The notes beneath the pieces were generated by a model. It worked only from the letters and a program-made list of their open reading frames with translations, had not been told where the DNA came from and made no database searches. The translations under genes and the position numbers were made by a program. From the NCBI RefSeq assembly GCF_016718685.1, contig NZ_JADKCX010000012.1, positions 1 to 64,000 of the forward strand: a stretch of 64,000 bases of DNA. The letters run 5' to 3'. This document shows, one piece after another, positions 20,059-29,142 of the stretch; position 1 is the first letter of the stretch; each line of letters opens with the position of its first letter. Source of the stretch: Haliscomenobacter sp. GTDB taxonomy: Bacteria > Bacteroidota > Bacteroidia > Chitinophagales > Saprospiraceae.

Positions 20059-20821
20059 ATGGAAAAACACTTCACTTTTAGGGAAATAACGGATCGAAAT
20101 GAATTAAAAAAGGCTTTTAGGTTACGGTATGAGGTTTATGAACAGAGCCGAATGCAATTTTTACTCACTCCGAATGAGGCGAAAATGGATCTAGATGTAT
20201 TTGATCTACATTCACGTCATTTTGGTTTTTTCCATAACCATGAAATTGCAGGTTATATCAGGATTGTAGTAGACCGAAAATCTTATTTTAATTCAATTGT
20301 TGCCAGCATTGGTTTAGAAAATCATGTTTTTGCACCCCCAAAATTTATAGAGAACAATTATGCCTACAATGGGGAAGCTAATTTTCCTTTCCTAAGCTAT
20401 GCTGGGGCCCCCATAATGTTAAAGCTTTTATATTGAAAAAGCCCTCGATTTTTCAATAGTTGAAGCAAGCAGATTGATTGTGTTGGAGCAGTTTAGAGGC
20501 CCAAAATTTTCTATTTCTTTGATTGAATGCGCAATAGTAGCGGGTATGCATGTTTTGGGTTCTGAAATCGGGATAGCTTTTTTAGGTTGTTCTGCTTCTC
20601 AAAAAAGGGTTTATCAATTATTTGGTTTTCAAACACTGCCGAATGTTAGCGAGTACTATGTTTCAAATTCAGATTTAACAATTAGAGCGCTATCCTTATC
20701 GCTATCCTTATCCCTATCCCTATCTTTATCTCTATCCGATATCCCACAAAAATTTCATGAGAAAATCCAAAAGATGTCGGATGAATTTGAACAAACCTTA
20801 CAAATCCAGCGAGAACTATGA
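20059..20821 (+). CDS. N-acyltransferase of the GNAT/autoinducer-synthase-like type (one frameshift)
   Basis: The start at 20059 (MEKHFTFREITD) leads into FRLRYEVYEQSRMQF, a motif typical of the N-acyl amino acid synthase/acyl-homoserine-lactone-synthase-like branch of the GNAT fold, which moves an acyl group from acyl-ACP or CoA to an amine. A frameshift near 20435 separates this from LIVLEQFRGPKFSISLIECA and LGCSASQKRVYQLFGFQ, the C-terminal half of the fold. Near the end, eight hexanucleotide units encode (Leu-Ser)8. The stop overlaps the start of the methyltransferase gene by four bases (ATGA), so the two are translationally coupled. The acyl acceptor is unknown. Confidence 0.65.
20690..20737 (+). 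repeat. Hexanucleotide microsatellite coding (Leu-Ser)8
   Basis: Eight contiguous hexamers of the form YTATCN (CTATCC, TTATCG and variants) run for 48 bases. The unit length keeps the reading frame, so gain or loss of units would change only the length of a Leu-Ser linker in the acyltransferase. Confidence 0.9.
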
Positions 20822-21462
20822 AAAGTAAAGTCATCAGCATTGTAGTTTTTGTCACTTTGTCTTATCTCATTCCATTGATCGGTAATGGTCGCTTGTTGTT
20901 TACGCCACAGATTATTATGCTGATATTCATCGCAATTGTACTTTTTATAACCCAGCCTCCTTTCACTATTGAGGACACTCAGAAAAATAAAACTGGAGAT
21001 AAGCTTTCCGTGATTGGTATATTATTGGGTTGTGTGGTTTGCCAGGCTTTTTCGGTAGTCGAGTGGGCTTATTTTCAGGATACTCCTTTCTTTAAATTGA
21101 ATTATTTCACTGGTTTAGGGTTAGGGTTGTTGCTTGGAGGAACAGTCTTTAGAGTTTGGTGCATTCAAACCCTTGGTCGATATTTTACGGCGACTGTACA
21201 AACGCAAAGTCAGCAGAGGATCATAACCCGAGGTGCGTATCAATTTGTTCGTCATCCAAGTTATTTGGGTGCTTATCTAGCCATTGTGGGAAGTTCAGTT
21301 TTACTCCAAGCCTACTATGGAATTGTGGTTTCTGTAATCATTATGTTTGCAGTTTACTACTATCGAATCAAAGTTGAAGAAGAAGCTTTAGTGAAAGTGT
21401 TTGGCGATGAATACCTTGAATACCAGCAACGCACAAAGAGGATGGTTCCGTTTATTTATTGA
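20818..21462 (+). CDS. ICMT/PEMT-like integral membrane methyltransferase
   Basis: This 214-residue protein has five or six membrane helices and the C-terminal signature of isoprenylcysteine carboxyl methyltransferase/phospholipid methyltransferase-like proteins: RVWCIQTLGRYFTATVQ, then RGAYQFVRHPSYLGAYL (the RHPxYxG motif that binds S-adenosylmethionine), then KVEEEALVKVFGDEYLEYQQ (the EE and EY residues). Family members transfer a methyl group from SAM to lipid-linked or hydrophobic substrates at the membrane. Coupling by ATGA overlap to the acyltransferase suggests that both act on the same lipid-like product. The gene is intact. Confidence 0.85.
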   Translation: MKSKVISIVVFVTLSYLIPLIGNGRLLFTPQIIMLIFIAIVLFITQPPFTIEDTQKNKTGDKLSVIGILLGCVVCQAFSVVEWAYFQDTPFFKLNYFTGLGLGLLLGGTVFRVWCIQTLGRYFTATVQTQSQQRIITRGAYQFVRHPSYLGAYLAIVGSSVLLQAYYGIVVSVIIMFAVYYYRIKVEEEALVKVFGDEYLEYQQRTKRMVPFIY

Positions 21463-21554
21463 AAGCTCACAGCAAAACATAGGGCTATTGTTTTCTTTCC
21501 GCTCCCCCAAAAAAAACCTCTCCTCTCCCATCCAACTTATTCCTACAAATTCCG

Positions 21555-21562
21555 TACCTTTG
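21555..21562 (+). promoter_or_regulatory. TAnnTTTG promoter element abutting guaB start
   Basis: TACCTTTG matches the Bacteroidota -7 box and ends one base before the guaB ATG. If used, transcription would begin at or inside the start codon. No TTTG lies 20 bases upstream, so it may be fortuitous. Confidence 0.4.
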
Positions 21563-21563
21563 C

Positions 21564-23048
21564 ATGGATACGCAAAATTACAACCTGGACAAGTTTTTGG
21601 GCGAGGCGCTCACCTTCGACGACGTGTTGCTCGCCCCGGCATACTCTGAAGTATTGCCCCGTGAGGTGGACATCACCTCCCAACTTACCCGCGAACTAAG
21701 ATTGAATGCACCGATTGTGTCGGCAGCCATGGATACCGTGACCGAGGCCAAACTGGCGATAGCCATTGCCCGGCAAGGCGGTATTGGCATCATCCACAAA
21801 AACATGAGCATTGCCGAGCAAGCCGAGCAGGTGCGCTTGGTCAAACGTTCGGAAAGTGGCATGATCATCGATCCGGTCACGCTCCGACCGGACGCCACCA
21901 TTCGCGACGCCAAAAGCCATATGGAGCGCTTCAAAATCGGGGGTATCCCGGTGGTGGATGCGGGAAATCATCTGGTGGGCATTCTGACCAACCGCGACCT
22001 GCGTTTTGAAACCAGTCTCGATCGCCCGGTGTATGAGCTGATGACTTCCAAAAATCTGGTCACTGCGCCCGCAGGTACAACCCTGTATCAAGCCCGCGAA
22101 ATCCTGCAACGCAACAAAATTGAAAAACTTCCCGTGGTGGACGACCACAACAAGTTGGTGGGTTTGATCACCTACAAAGACATCATGAAAGTGATCAACT
22201 ATCCACTTTCGTGCAAAGATACCTTTGGCCGTTTGGTGGTAGGTGCAGCATTAGGGGTTACCCAGGATATGATGGAACGGGTGGAAGCCCTGGTTCATGT
22301 AGGCGTAGATGTCGTAGCGATCGATACCGCCCACGGGCACTCACAAGGTGTACTCAATGCCGTAAAAGCAGTCAAGAAAAAATACCGCGATCTGCAAGTC
22401 ATTGGTGGCAACGTGGCTACAGGTGCTGCCGCGCTGGCGCTGGTAGAAGCCGGAGTAGACGCCGTAAAGGTTGGCGTTGGTCCCGGCTCCATTTGTACCA
22501 CCCGCATTGTAGCTGGTGTTGGAGTACCCCAGTTGACCGCGATCAGCTGGGCGGCTCAGGCTTTGAAAGGCACGGGAGTTCCCATCATTGGCGATGGTGG
22601 CATCCGATATACTGGCGACATCGTCAAAGCGCTCGCAGCAGGTGCCAGCACGATCATGGCCGGCGGCTTGTTTGCCGGAGTAGAAGAAGCACCAGGTGAA
22701 ACCATCTTGTTTGAAGGCCGGAAGTTCAAAGTCTACCGCGGTATGGGCTCACTAGGCGCCATGCAGGAAGGTTCCAAAGACCGTTATTTTCAAGATGTAG
22801 AAGATGACATCAAAAAACTGGTTCCGGAAGGCATCGAAGGTAGAGTACCTTTCAAAGGCACATTGGCCGAGGTGATGGTGCAATACATTGGTGGCTTACG
22901 CGCCGGGATGGGCTATTGCGGTTCATTGACCGTAGAAGAACTGCAACAAAAAGGACGATTTGTAAAAATTACGGCGGCTGGAGTGAAAGAAAGCCATCCG
23001 CACAACGTAAACATTACGAAGGAAGCGCCGAACTATAGCACGAGGTAA
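21564..23048 (+). CDS. guaB: Inosine-5'-monophosphate dehydrogenase
   Basis: GuaB oxidises IMP to XMP with NAD+, the committed step to GMP. The 494 residues match the usual length. The N-terminus carries ALTFDDVLLAPAYSEVLPRE, two CBS domains occupy about residues 95-210 (RFKIGGIPVVDAGNHLVGIL; NKIEKLPVVDDHNKLVGLI), and the catalytic loop GVGPGSICTTRIVAGVGVPQ places the nucleophilic cysteine at residue 311. The phosphate-binding GDGGIRYTGDIVKALAAGA and the flap region (YRGMGSLGAM) are present. The gene is intact and stands alone; a GTTCGRGG hairpin follows its stop codon immediately and may act as its transcript end. Confidence 0.98.
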   Translation: MDTQNYNLDKFLGEALTFDDVLLAPAYSEVLPREVDITSQLTRELRLNAPIVSAAMDTVTEAKLAIAIARQGGIGIIHKNMSIAEQAEQVRLVKRSESGMIIDPVTLRPDATIRDAKSHMERFKIGGIPVVDAGNHLVGILTNRDLRFETSLDRPVYELMTSKNLVTAPAGTTLYQAREILQRNKIEKLPVVDDHNKLVGLITYKDIMKVINYPLSCKDTFGRLVVGAALGVTQDMMERVEALVHVGVDVVAIDTAHGHSQGVLNAVKAVKKKYRDLQVIGGNVATGAAALALVEAGVDAVKVGVGPGSICTTRIVAGVGVPQLTAISWAAQALKGTGVPIIGDGGIRYTGDIVKALAAGASTIMAGGLFAGVEEAPGETILFEGRKFKVYRGMGSLGAMQEGSKDRYFQDVEDDIKKLVPEGIEGRVPFKGTLAEVMVQYIGGLRAGMGYCGSLTVEELQQKGRFVKITAAGVKESHPHNVNITKEAPNYSTR

Positions 23049-23143
23049 GGTTCGGGGGTTCGGGGGTTCAAAGTTCGAGGGTTCGAGGGTTCGAGGGTTT
23101 TTAGCGCACCCCTCGAACCCTCGAACCCTCGAACTTTGAACCC
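23049..23143. repeat. GTTCGRGG tandem-unit hairpin, copy 1
   Basis: The left arm is GTTCGGGG twice, GTTCAAA, then GTTCGAGG three times; the right arm is CCTCGAAC three times, TTTGAAC, CC. The inner arms pair perfectly over about 33 bases around a 12-base loop. It fills the whole space between the convergent guaB and yceI genes, so it could end both transcripts. Confidence 0.9.
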
Positions 23144-23146
23144 TCT

Positions 23147-23744
23147 TTACATTCCCATTTCCACCCCCACAACCATATCCATGTGGATGCGGATTAGGTC
23201 ATTTACTTTGATGGTTCCCATGAGCGCTTTGGGCGGTGTGAGCCCAAACTCGGTCATCAAGATATTTTTGTCGCTGACGAAGTGAAAGCGATCGGGATCG
23301 GTTTGCTGAGCGCGTACACTCAATTCAATGGTTTTCCTTACGCCGGCAATGGTCAACGCTGCTTCTACCAGCTGAATGGACCATGCGCCAGGTTTAGATT
23401 CACTGAGCTGTTTGACTTGTAGCAACTCAATCCGGATTTCAGGATATTCATCTCCTTTCAAGGTCTTGTACATGTCTTTGTTCATGAACTTATTTCCACA
23501 GTCCAATGCCCCTGCGCGGATGTTGAGGATCGCATTGGAAAAAGTGGCCGATGTCCCATTTTTTCCCCGATTGAACTTAAGGGTAGAACGAGGAAACTCA
23601 TCGGTACAATTACATTGAAATTTGTTGATGTTACTGGAGCCAAACAAGGAAAGCTGGCTGAGGATGAATCATCACGACTGTGTCGTTTGAAATTCCAAGA
23701 ACCATAACCCAACACAAGAGGATTAAAGAGGAATACCTTCTCAT
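23147..23744 (-). CDS. YceI-like family protein (N-terminal frameshift)
   Basis: The start at 23744 gives a signal-like segment (SSLILLCWVMVLGIS). A one-base shift near 23655 leads into FGSSNINKFQCNCTDEFP, the start of a YceI-type lipocalin-like domain, followed by LRFNRG-like strands, ALDCGNKFMNKDMYKTLKGD, PEIRIELLQVKQL and the end SDKNILMTEFGLTPPKALMGTIKVNDLIRI. The pattern NxxMxxTL and the late FGLxPPxxxMGxIKV are usual for the family. YceI proteins bind isoprenoid-like lipids in a beta-barrel pocket in the periplasm. It is the last of three genes (yceI, porin, yceI) in one direction. Confidence 0.8.
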
Positions 23745-23857
23745 GGTAATATTTTGTGGGACGATTTAGGGAATCAAAGCAACAATGTCGGGACAACCCA
23801 TTTGATGGCTCCCCCGACATTGTGCAAAGATAAGATAATTCGTTAAGAATCGAACGC

Positions 23858-25207
23858 TTAGAATCCAATCACTGCTTCAACCATCATACCGTTGAATTTG
23901 CCTGAGTTGCGGATATCTGAAGTTGGGAAATCCAGGTATTTCTGTGAAACAATTTCTCCTTTCAGCAACAGGTTTTTGGTTGGGAACCAACCAGCTACCA
24001 GCGCGGTACGATTGATGGTTACATCCTTGGTATATGCTGCTCCACTTGGCCGTCCGGAAACGGTATTGTAGCGTGCGCCAAGGTACAGTTGTTCGTTAGG
24101 CAACAAGCGGAGGATGCCTTCTACTGCAAGCTGGTTCCAGCTACGATCGCTGGTTTCAGCGTAGGTTCCCCCTTTGATGGTTTCATAGGTACCGAATATT
24201 TCCAGTCCTTTGAATTTTACAAATGGGTTGATGCTAATCGCCGTAATGCGGTTGGCTACACCTGGATTGATACGACCAGAAGTGAAGTTGGTTGAATAGG
24301 TAATGGCAGAACCTGCAGGTTCAAGCATCATGAAGTAGTGAGACCCCGTACGGTCACCAGAGTAAAGCGTATTCCGAGCACTGCTGCCGTTGTTGTACAT
24401 AGATGCCGAAAGCCGGAATCTCAAATCACCAAATGTATTGTCGTACGCTGCCTTCAAGGAAATTGAAGGATTGCGTTTGGTTGCTTCTTTGTTGGTACCA
24501 ACTGGTGTAGTTGGGAAGTTATCTACACTGCCGTTGATCAATCCAGAAGTCATCCCGGCCATCAGCATCAAACCCTTGGCAGGGAAAAGATATACTTCTC
24601 CACCAATCTCGGTAGTGAATGCATCCAGAATCAGGTTTTCAGCAAAGGCGTTGAAGATGGCATTACCACCATCGGTACGGCGGAATTGTTGGTCCCCAAA
24701 ATTGGGTTGGAAGTGGCCAATTTTTACCCGTACATAATCGGTAAACCACTGTGGACTACCAAACATAGGCAGTTTATCCATCTGGATATACCCACCCTTG
24801 ACCCAGAATTCGTTGTGGTGACGGGCAGACATGTAGTTTTCTAAACAAACCCGAATCCCATCTTCAATCTGGAAGTCAAAGTTCAGGTTGGCCATTGCCA
24901 GGTTAAACCCGGAGAGCTTGGCAGAAGCGCTATCTTCAGCAACCACAGTACCCCACAGATAATTCTTTTTATACGGTCTGTTTTCGTGAGTCAAACTCTG
25001 ATAATCCTGTGTAAAGCTACCACCAATGCGTACAGAAAGACCTTTGTATTCAGGTTGTTCACCTCCTTTGATTGGTTCAAAAACATTGATCCCGTTTTTG
25101 TCCCAAGGACGGAAGTATTGCATGTCTTGCTGCTGAGCAGCCAAAGGAAGAGCAAATGAAATGAGCACCAAACCTGCCAGCAGGTTAGAAAAGGATATCT
25201 TTTTCAT
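23858..25207 (-). CDS. Outer-membrane porin (OprO/OprP-like beta barrel)
   Basis: A signal peptide (LLAGLVLISFALPLAAQQQ) precedes a 430-residue protein rich in alternating aromatic/hydrophobic strands and ending in F (MMVEAVIGF), as outer-membrane barrels do. Segments such as VRVKIGHFQPNFGDQQFRRTDGG and LYLGARYNTVSGRPSG are of the type seen in phosphate-selective porin O/P-like proteins of Bacteroidota. The substrate cannot be read from sequence. It lies between two YceI genes in the same direction (gaps about 113 and 49 bases), so a shared envelope role is likely. Intact. Confidence 0.8.
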   Translation of the reverse strand: MKKISFSNLLAGLVLISFALPLAAQQQDMQYFRPWDKNGINVFEPIKGGEQPEYKGLSVRIGGSFTQDYQSLTHENRPYKKNYLWGTVVAEDSASAKLSGFNLAMANLNFDFQIEDGIRVCLENYMSARHHNEFWVKGGYIQMDKLPMFGSPQWFTDYVRVKIGHFQPNFGDQQFRRTDGGNAIFNAFAENLILDAFTTEIGGEVYLFPAKGLMLMAGMTSGLINGSVDNFPTTPVGTNKEATKRNPSISLKAAYDNTFGDLRFRLSASMYNNGSSARNTLYSGDRTGSHYFMMLEPAGSAITYSTNFTSGRINPGVANRITAISINPFVKFKGLEIFGTYETIKGGTYAETSDRSWNQLAVEGILRLLPNEQLYLGARYNTVSGRPSGAAYTKDVTINRTALVAGWFPTKNLLLKGEIVSQKYLDFPTSDIRNSGKFNGMMVEAVIGF

Positions 25208-25256
25208 CTTGTTTGAATTTTAGTCGTTAGTGAAAGAGTGCGGAATGAGCTGAGCA

Positions 25257-25835
25257 TTATTCGCCCAAAACAATATCGAAGTGAACCGTGATTTCGTTAC
25301 CAGTTTTGATGGTTCCCATGAGCGCCGTAGGGGCCTCCATTTTAAAATCGCTCATTTTGAGCTTTTTATCTCCTTTAAAGGAAAGATTGCCACCATTCAG
25401 GAGTTTACCTTTTACGTTCATATCAATCGGGAGTTTAACCCCGGCGATGGTCAAATTGCCCAAGGCTTTGATGTCGTATTCCGCTCCATTTGGCGTGATC
25501 GACTCAATCCGGGTCAATTGATAAGTGATTTTGGGAAACTGAGTGGTTTTCAACGCTTCCCAGGTTTTTTTGTCCATCATCGCACCCTTGGTGCTTTTGA
25601 TTGACGTTGCATCTACTTCAACCGACATGCTGTTGATGGCTTGTAGTCCAGCTTCGTTGATTGTGATGTCGCTCTTGACGCTGACTTTGTTTACACCCGA
25701 TTCCCAGTTGTGCAACGTAGAAGTTCCAGAAACGGACATTTTGAAACTTTTGAGCGTTTGACTACCAGGGGTAATCCACATCAAGAGAGGAAGTACGAGT
25801 GCGGTGGTTAGAATAAGAGATGCCTTGTTTTTCAT
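25257..25835 (-). CDS. YceI family periplasmic lipid-binding protein
   Basis: The 192-residue protein has a signal peptide (ILTTALVLPLLMWITPGSQ) and a complete YceI domain: FKMSVSGTSTLHNWESGV at the first strands, MSVEVDATSIKSTKGAMMDKKTWEALKT, FPKITYQLTRIESI, and the terminal KLKMSDFKMEAPTALMGTIKTGNEITVHFDIVLG. The S/GTSTLHxWE motif is typical. It is the first gene of the yceI-porin-yceI cluster, with a promoter-like TACCTTTG 24 bases upstream. Only about 35% of positions look alike to the second YceI by eye, so the two are old paralogues rather than a fresh duplication. Confidence 0.92.
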   Translation of the reverse strand: MKNKASLILTTALVLPLLMWITPGSQTLKSFKMSVSGTSTLHNWESGVNKVSVKSDITINEAGLQAINSMSVEVDATSIKSTKGAMMDKKTWEALKTTQFPKITYQLTRIESITPNGAEYDIKALGNLTIAGVKLPIDMNVKGKLLNGGNLSFKGDKKLKMSDFKMEAPTALMGTIKTGNEITVHFDIVLGE

Positions 25836-25858
25836 GGCGTATTTGCTTTGATACAGTG

Positions 25859-25866
25859 CAAAGGTA
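25859..25866 (-). promoter_or_regulatory. Promoter -7 element for the yceI-porin-yceI cluster
   Basis: On the minus strand this reads TACCTTTG, the Bacteroidota TAnnTTTG box, placed 24 bases before the ATG of the first YceI gene. No exact TTTG is seen at the -33 distance. Confidence 0.55.
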
Positions 25867-26065
25867 AGGTCATGGCCTAGTGCCCTGGCATGAGCTTTGA
25901 GACTCCAAAACAGTGATTTATATCACATAGCCATAAAAATTCAAGAAAAAGCCGTGCTTTGACCTACCAAAGACTCCCAGTAACACTCATTTTTGTTCAG
26001 CTTTTGTGATAACTCCATAAAATAAGCCGTAAAATCGCTCTTCTTTTTCCGCAAAAACTGCCGAT

Positions 26066-27532
26066 ATGACCCAGCAAGACAACCCGCAAAAAGCTGCAAC
26101 ACTGGACGGTTTGTCCCTTTTGCAGCATGTTTATGACCCAACAACTTTTCGCCAGCAAGGCCATGCCCTGATTGATTTGCTGGCAGATCATCTGGAGGCG
26201 GTACAAAATCAGCAGAACCCCACAGTGATGCCGTACCAAAATCCCGAAGAAAGTTACGCTTACTGGCAACAAGAGCTGGCCGCATCATTGCTGAACGATC
26301 CGCTACACTTGTTTGAAGCAGTGATCAAACGTTCGGTCAAAGTGCATCATCCACATTACCTGGGGCATCAGGTAGCCGTTACGGCACCAGCAGCGGCCTT
26401 GGCAGGTTTGGTTAGTACCATACTTAATCAGGGAATGGCCTTGTACGAAATGGGCATGGTTTCGGTGCCCCTGGAGCGGCTGGTCACCGAGCTACTCGCA
26501 CAAAAAATTGGCTACGACTCCAGCAGCAACGGCATCTTGACCTCCGGAGGCACCCTGGCCAACCTCACCGCTCTACTTACGGCCAGAGCCATGAAGGCAC
26601 CCTCAAATGTTTGGACAGAAGGCCATCAGGAACGTTTGGCCATCATGGTGAGTGAAGAAGCCCATTACTGTGTAGATCGAGCCGCACGCATCATGGGCTT
26701 GGGCAGTGTAGGGATCATCAAACTGCCGACGGATGAACGCTTCAAAATGCGCACGGATTTGCTGGAGCAATACTTGTCACAAGCCGAGTCAAAAGGCTTG
26801 CACGTTTTTGCCATTGTGGGCAGTTGTTGCTCCACCTCCACGGGTTCTCACGATGATTTGCACGCCATTGCTGATTTTGCGGAACGCCACAACATTTGGT
26901 TTCATGCCGATGGTGCCCACGGTGGAGCAGCCGTTTTTTCCCAAAAATACCGCCATCTGTTGAACGGAATTGAACGAGCCGATTCAGTTGTGGTAGATTT
27001 TCACAAAGTATTGATGACTCCGGCTTTGGCTACGGCTTTGGTTTTCAAAAAAGGATCGGATGGATTCAATACCTTCCAACAACGGGCGCAATACCTTTGG
27101 AATTCCAGCGAGGCAGACTGGTACAATCCCGGCAAACGCACGTTTGAATGCACCAAATACATGATGTCTTTAAAAATATTTGTCCTGTTGCGCTTGTATG
27201 GGGAAGCCGCCTTTGCGGCAGCGGTTGATCGTTTGTACGATTTGGGGCAGCAATTTGCCACCCTGGTCGCAGCAAGGCCAGATTTTGAACTCGCCTCGCC
27301 TCCTGAATGCAACATCGTGTGTTTCAGAATGGTAAAAAATGGCCTAGCAGACCTCAATACGTACAATCTCCAATGTCGGCAAAAACTGTTGGCAAAGGGA
27401 CACTTTTACATTGTACAAACCACCCTTCGCGATGTTGTTTATCTCCGAATCTCGATCATGAACCCACTCACGACCGAAAATGATTTAGTACTTTTACTGG
27501 ATGAACTAACGGCAGTACAACATGAATCCTGA
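26066..27532 (+). CDS. PLP-dependent group II decarboxylase (aminobutyrate/glutamate decarboxylase type)
   Basis: This 488-residue enzyme belongs to the pyridoxal-dependent decarboxylase family (PF00282). Seen in order: HPHYLGHQVA near the N-terminus, GILTSGGTLANLTAL (phosphate-binding SGGT), SEEAHYCVDRAARIMG, the HADGAHGGAA motif with the aspartate that contacts the pyridine nitrogen, and DFHK with the Schiff-base lysine at residue 314. The usual motif in glutamate and aromatic amino acid enzymes is HK or NxHK; DFHK with HADGAHGG is usual for the L-2,4-diaminobutyrate decarboxylase branch, but the true substrate is not certain. The final codons overlap the next gene by 11 bases, implying an operon. 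Confidence 0.85.
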   Translation: MTQQDNPQKAATLDGLSLLQHVYDPTTFRQQGHALIDLLADHLEAVQNQQNPTVMPYQNPEESYAYWQQELAASLLNDPLHLFEAVIKRSVKVHHPHYLGHQVAVTAPAAALAGLVSTILNQGMALYEMGMVSVPLERLVTELLAQKIGYDSSSNGILTSGGTLANLTALLTARAMKAPSNVWTEGHQERLAIMVSEEAHYCVDRAARIMGLGSVGIIKLPTDERFKMRTDLLEQYLSQAESKGLHVFAIVGSCCSTSTGSHDDLHAIADFAERHNIWFHADGAHGGAAVFSQKYRHLLNGIERADSVVVDFHKVLMTPALATALVFKKGSDGFNTFQQRAQYLWNSSEADWYNPGKRTFECTKYMMSLKIFVLLRLYGEAAFAAAVDRLYDLGQQFATLVAARPDFELASPPECNIVCFRMVKNGLADLNTYNLQCRQKLLAKGHFYIVQTTLRDVVYLRISIMNPLTTENDLVLLLDELTAVQHES

Positions 27533-28040
27533 GCAAAATTTTCAATTCACTTCTTACATTGAAGAATCCAACAACCGTTTGTGGGGGCAGCATTTTATTG
27601 TGCCCGCCCCAATCGTCCAGGCCATCAGTGCATTGGGGGAAGATAAAAGGGTTGTATGCACCATCAATGGCCAGGTTGAATACCAATGTGCATTGATCTC
27701 CAAAGGTGAAGGAGTGTACATCATCCATGTGAACAAGGCCCGCATGAAACAACTCAAGCTGAAAATAGGGGACCAGGTTCAGGCAAGTCTCGTAAAAGAC
27801 GACAGTGAATATGGACTGCCGGTTCCCGAAGAATTTCTGGAAGTGATGGAGCAAGACCCTGAAGCTAAAGCCTGGTGGGAAAAACTTACGCCGGGCAAAA
27901 AACGCACCATGTTGTACATCATTGCTCAGCCCAAAAGTTCGGACCTAAAGATTGTTCGCGCCCTGGCCATAGCAGAGCATTTGAAAGCCTTTGATGGAAA
28001 AATCAATTTCCGGGCATTGAACGATACGCTGCGTGGCTAA
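27522..28040 (+). CDS. DUF1905/YdeI (OmdA) domain protein
   Basis: The 172-residue product has a DUF1905-like N-terminal beta barrel (FIVPAPIVQAISALGEDKRVV, YIIHVNKARMKQLKLKIGDQV) and a C-terminal helical YdeI/OmdA-type segment (FLEVMEQDPEAKAWWEKLTPGKKRTMLYII). No catalytic residues are known for this pair; the role is unknown, and a small-molecule binding role has been suggested for relatives. It overlaps the decarboxylase gene by 11 bases and is likely co-translated. No signal peptide, so cytoplasmic. Confidence 0.85.
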   Translation: MNPEQNFQFTSYIEESNNRLWGQHFIVPAPIVQAISALGEDKRVVCTINGQVEYQCALISKGEGVYIIHVNKARMKQLKLKIGDQVQASLVKDDSEYGLPVPEEFLEVMEQDPEAKAWWEKLTPGKKRTMLYIIAQPKSSDLKIVRALAIAEHLKAFDGKINFRALNDTLRG

Positions 28041-28803
28041 TCCGCACTGTAAAATCCAACGATGACTTTGTCTCCTTTTTCCTCAAATTCCAGCCATTCG
28101 TAAGGATTACCCGTATCGTTCACTTTGATCTTTTTGGTTTTGGCATTCCGCACAATTTTTAAATTTTTGGCATTGCTGAAATAAAAAGAGCGCAACACCA
28201 CCAAGGCTTGAGAGAAAGTGAGCGTGCTGGTCGGAATGCGCAAAAACTGAGTCACCCCGCCATTGTACAAAATCAGCTCAAACTCGCCGCCGTCCTGGTA
28301 AGCCTGCTTATAACCTTCCACAATACCTTCTTTTTCATTGGGCGGCGTGATCTCCCGTTCTCCTTTAGGTTTGGATAAGGTCATGTAAAACCATTCGGGC
28401 AAGGCAATGTCTTCTTCCGGTTCTTCTTCAATGGTTGGAAAGGATGCCAAATAGCCATCAAAGACATAGGCTTCTTTTTGGTCGGCATTTTTCACTTTTA
28501 CCCAATGGCCTTTCAATTGAAATTCGTCCACGGTCTCTGCTACATAGGTTTGATCTGCTTCAGGGAGTGCCACTACTTCTAAAGCTTCGCCGTATTGGGC
28601 AACACCTACTTTTTCTGCCTTGGGGTCAGGAGACTTGCGCAGAGAAAGGCCAAAATGGGCGTGGACGTACACCTTTTGATTCACTTCGTAAAAAGTAGTA
28701 GATGCCTTTTGGGGTTGTTCGACCACAGCCTCGGGGCAGGTTTTTTATCGCGGCAGGAAAATGCCAACACGGAAAGCGGCAGCAACAAGATGGATTGTCT
28801 CAT
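28037..28803 (-). CDS. SH3-like-domain lipoprotein (N-terminal frameshift)
   Basis: The start at 28803 gives SILLLPLSVLAFSC, a lipoprotein signal with cysteine at residue 17. A one-base shift near 28728 leads into VVEQPQKAS and a bacterial SH3-like domain (LSLRKSPDPKAEKVGVAQYG, GHWVKVKNADQKEAYVFDGYLAS). The rest (YGGEFELILYNGGVTQFLRIPTST-like, NPYEWLEFEEKGDKVIVGFY) is a second beta-rich domain unknown to me. The protein probably sits in the envelope. Its end overlaps the convergent YdeI-type gene by four bases. Confidence 0.7.
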
Positions 28804-28867
28804 GATTGGGTTTGATGGCTTGTGAAAGTAAAGATAAAAGCAATTGGCATTCGCTCATGTAAAAAAA

Positions 28868-28903
28868 TGCGGTGTCGTCCCGTAGATTCGAAACGACACC
28901 GCA
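28868..28903 (-). terminator. Intrinsic terminator of the LytS/LytTR operon
   Basis: TGCGGTGTCGT pairs perfectly with ACGACACCGCA around a 14-base loop. Read on the minus strand it is followed by seven T residues, so it fits the end of the response-regulator transcript, whose coding part stops at 29143. The 339 bases between 28804 and 29142 hold nothing else that I can see. Confidence 0.75.
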
Positions 28904-29142
28904 TAAAAAACATATTAACACCTAAAAATCGGCCGGTCGAATATTTATTCGCCGAAAGGAAGGAAGAATACCGGCCAAAATTTGAACACCCAATTGACCA
29001 TGTTTAACAGCAAAAAAATAATAAAACTCCTTGTACTGCTTGTTGAGCCAAAGATAGGCACGATCCGGTCTCTAATGAGTGACTTTTATACATGGGTACA
29101 AAGTGATTTTTATCATTAGACTTGAGGCCTGTTGCGAGGGTG

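Noticed and set aside
21696..22148. Open frame of 150 residues on the minus strand
   Set aside because: Antisense to guaB, whose codons and motifs are complete.
23049..23143. Possible CRISPR array from repeated 8-mers
   Set aside because: Units are contiguous without spacers, in inverted arms, and no cas gene is near.
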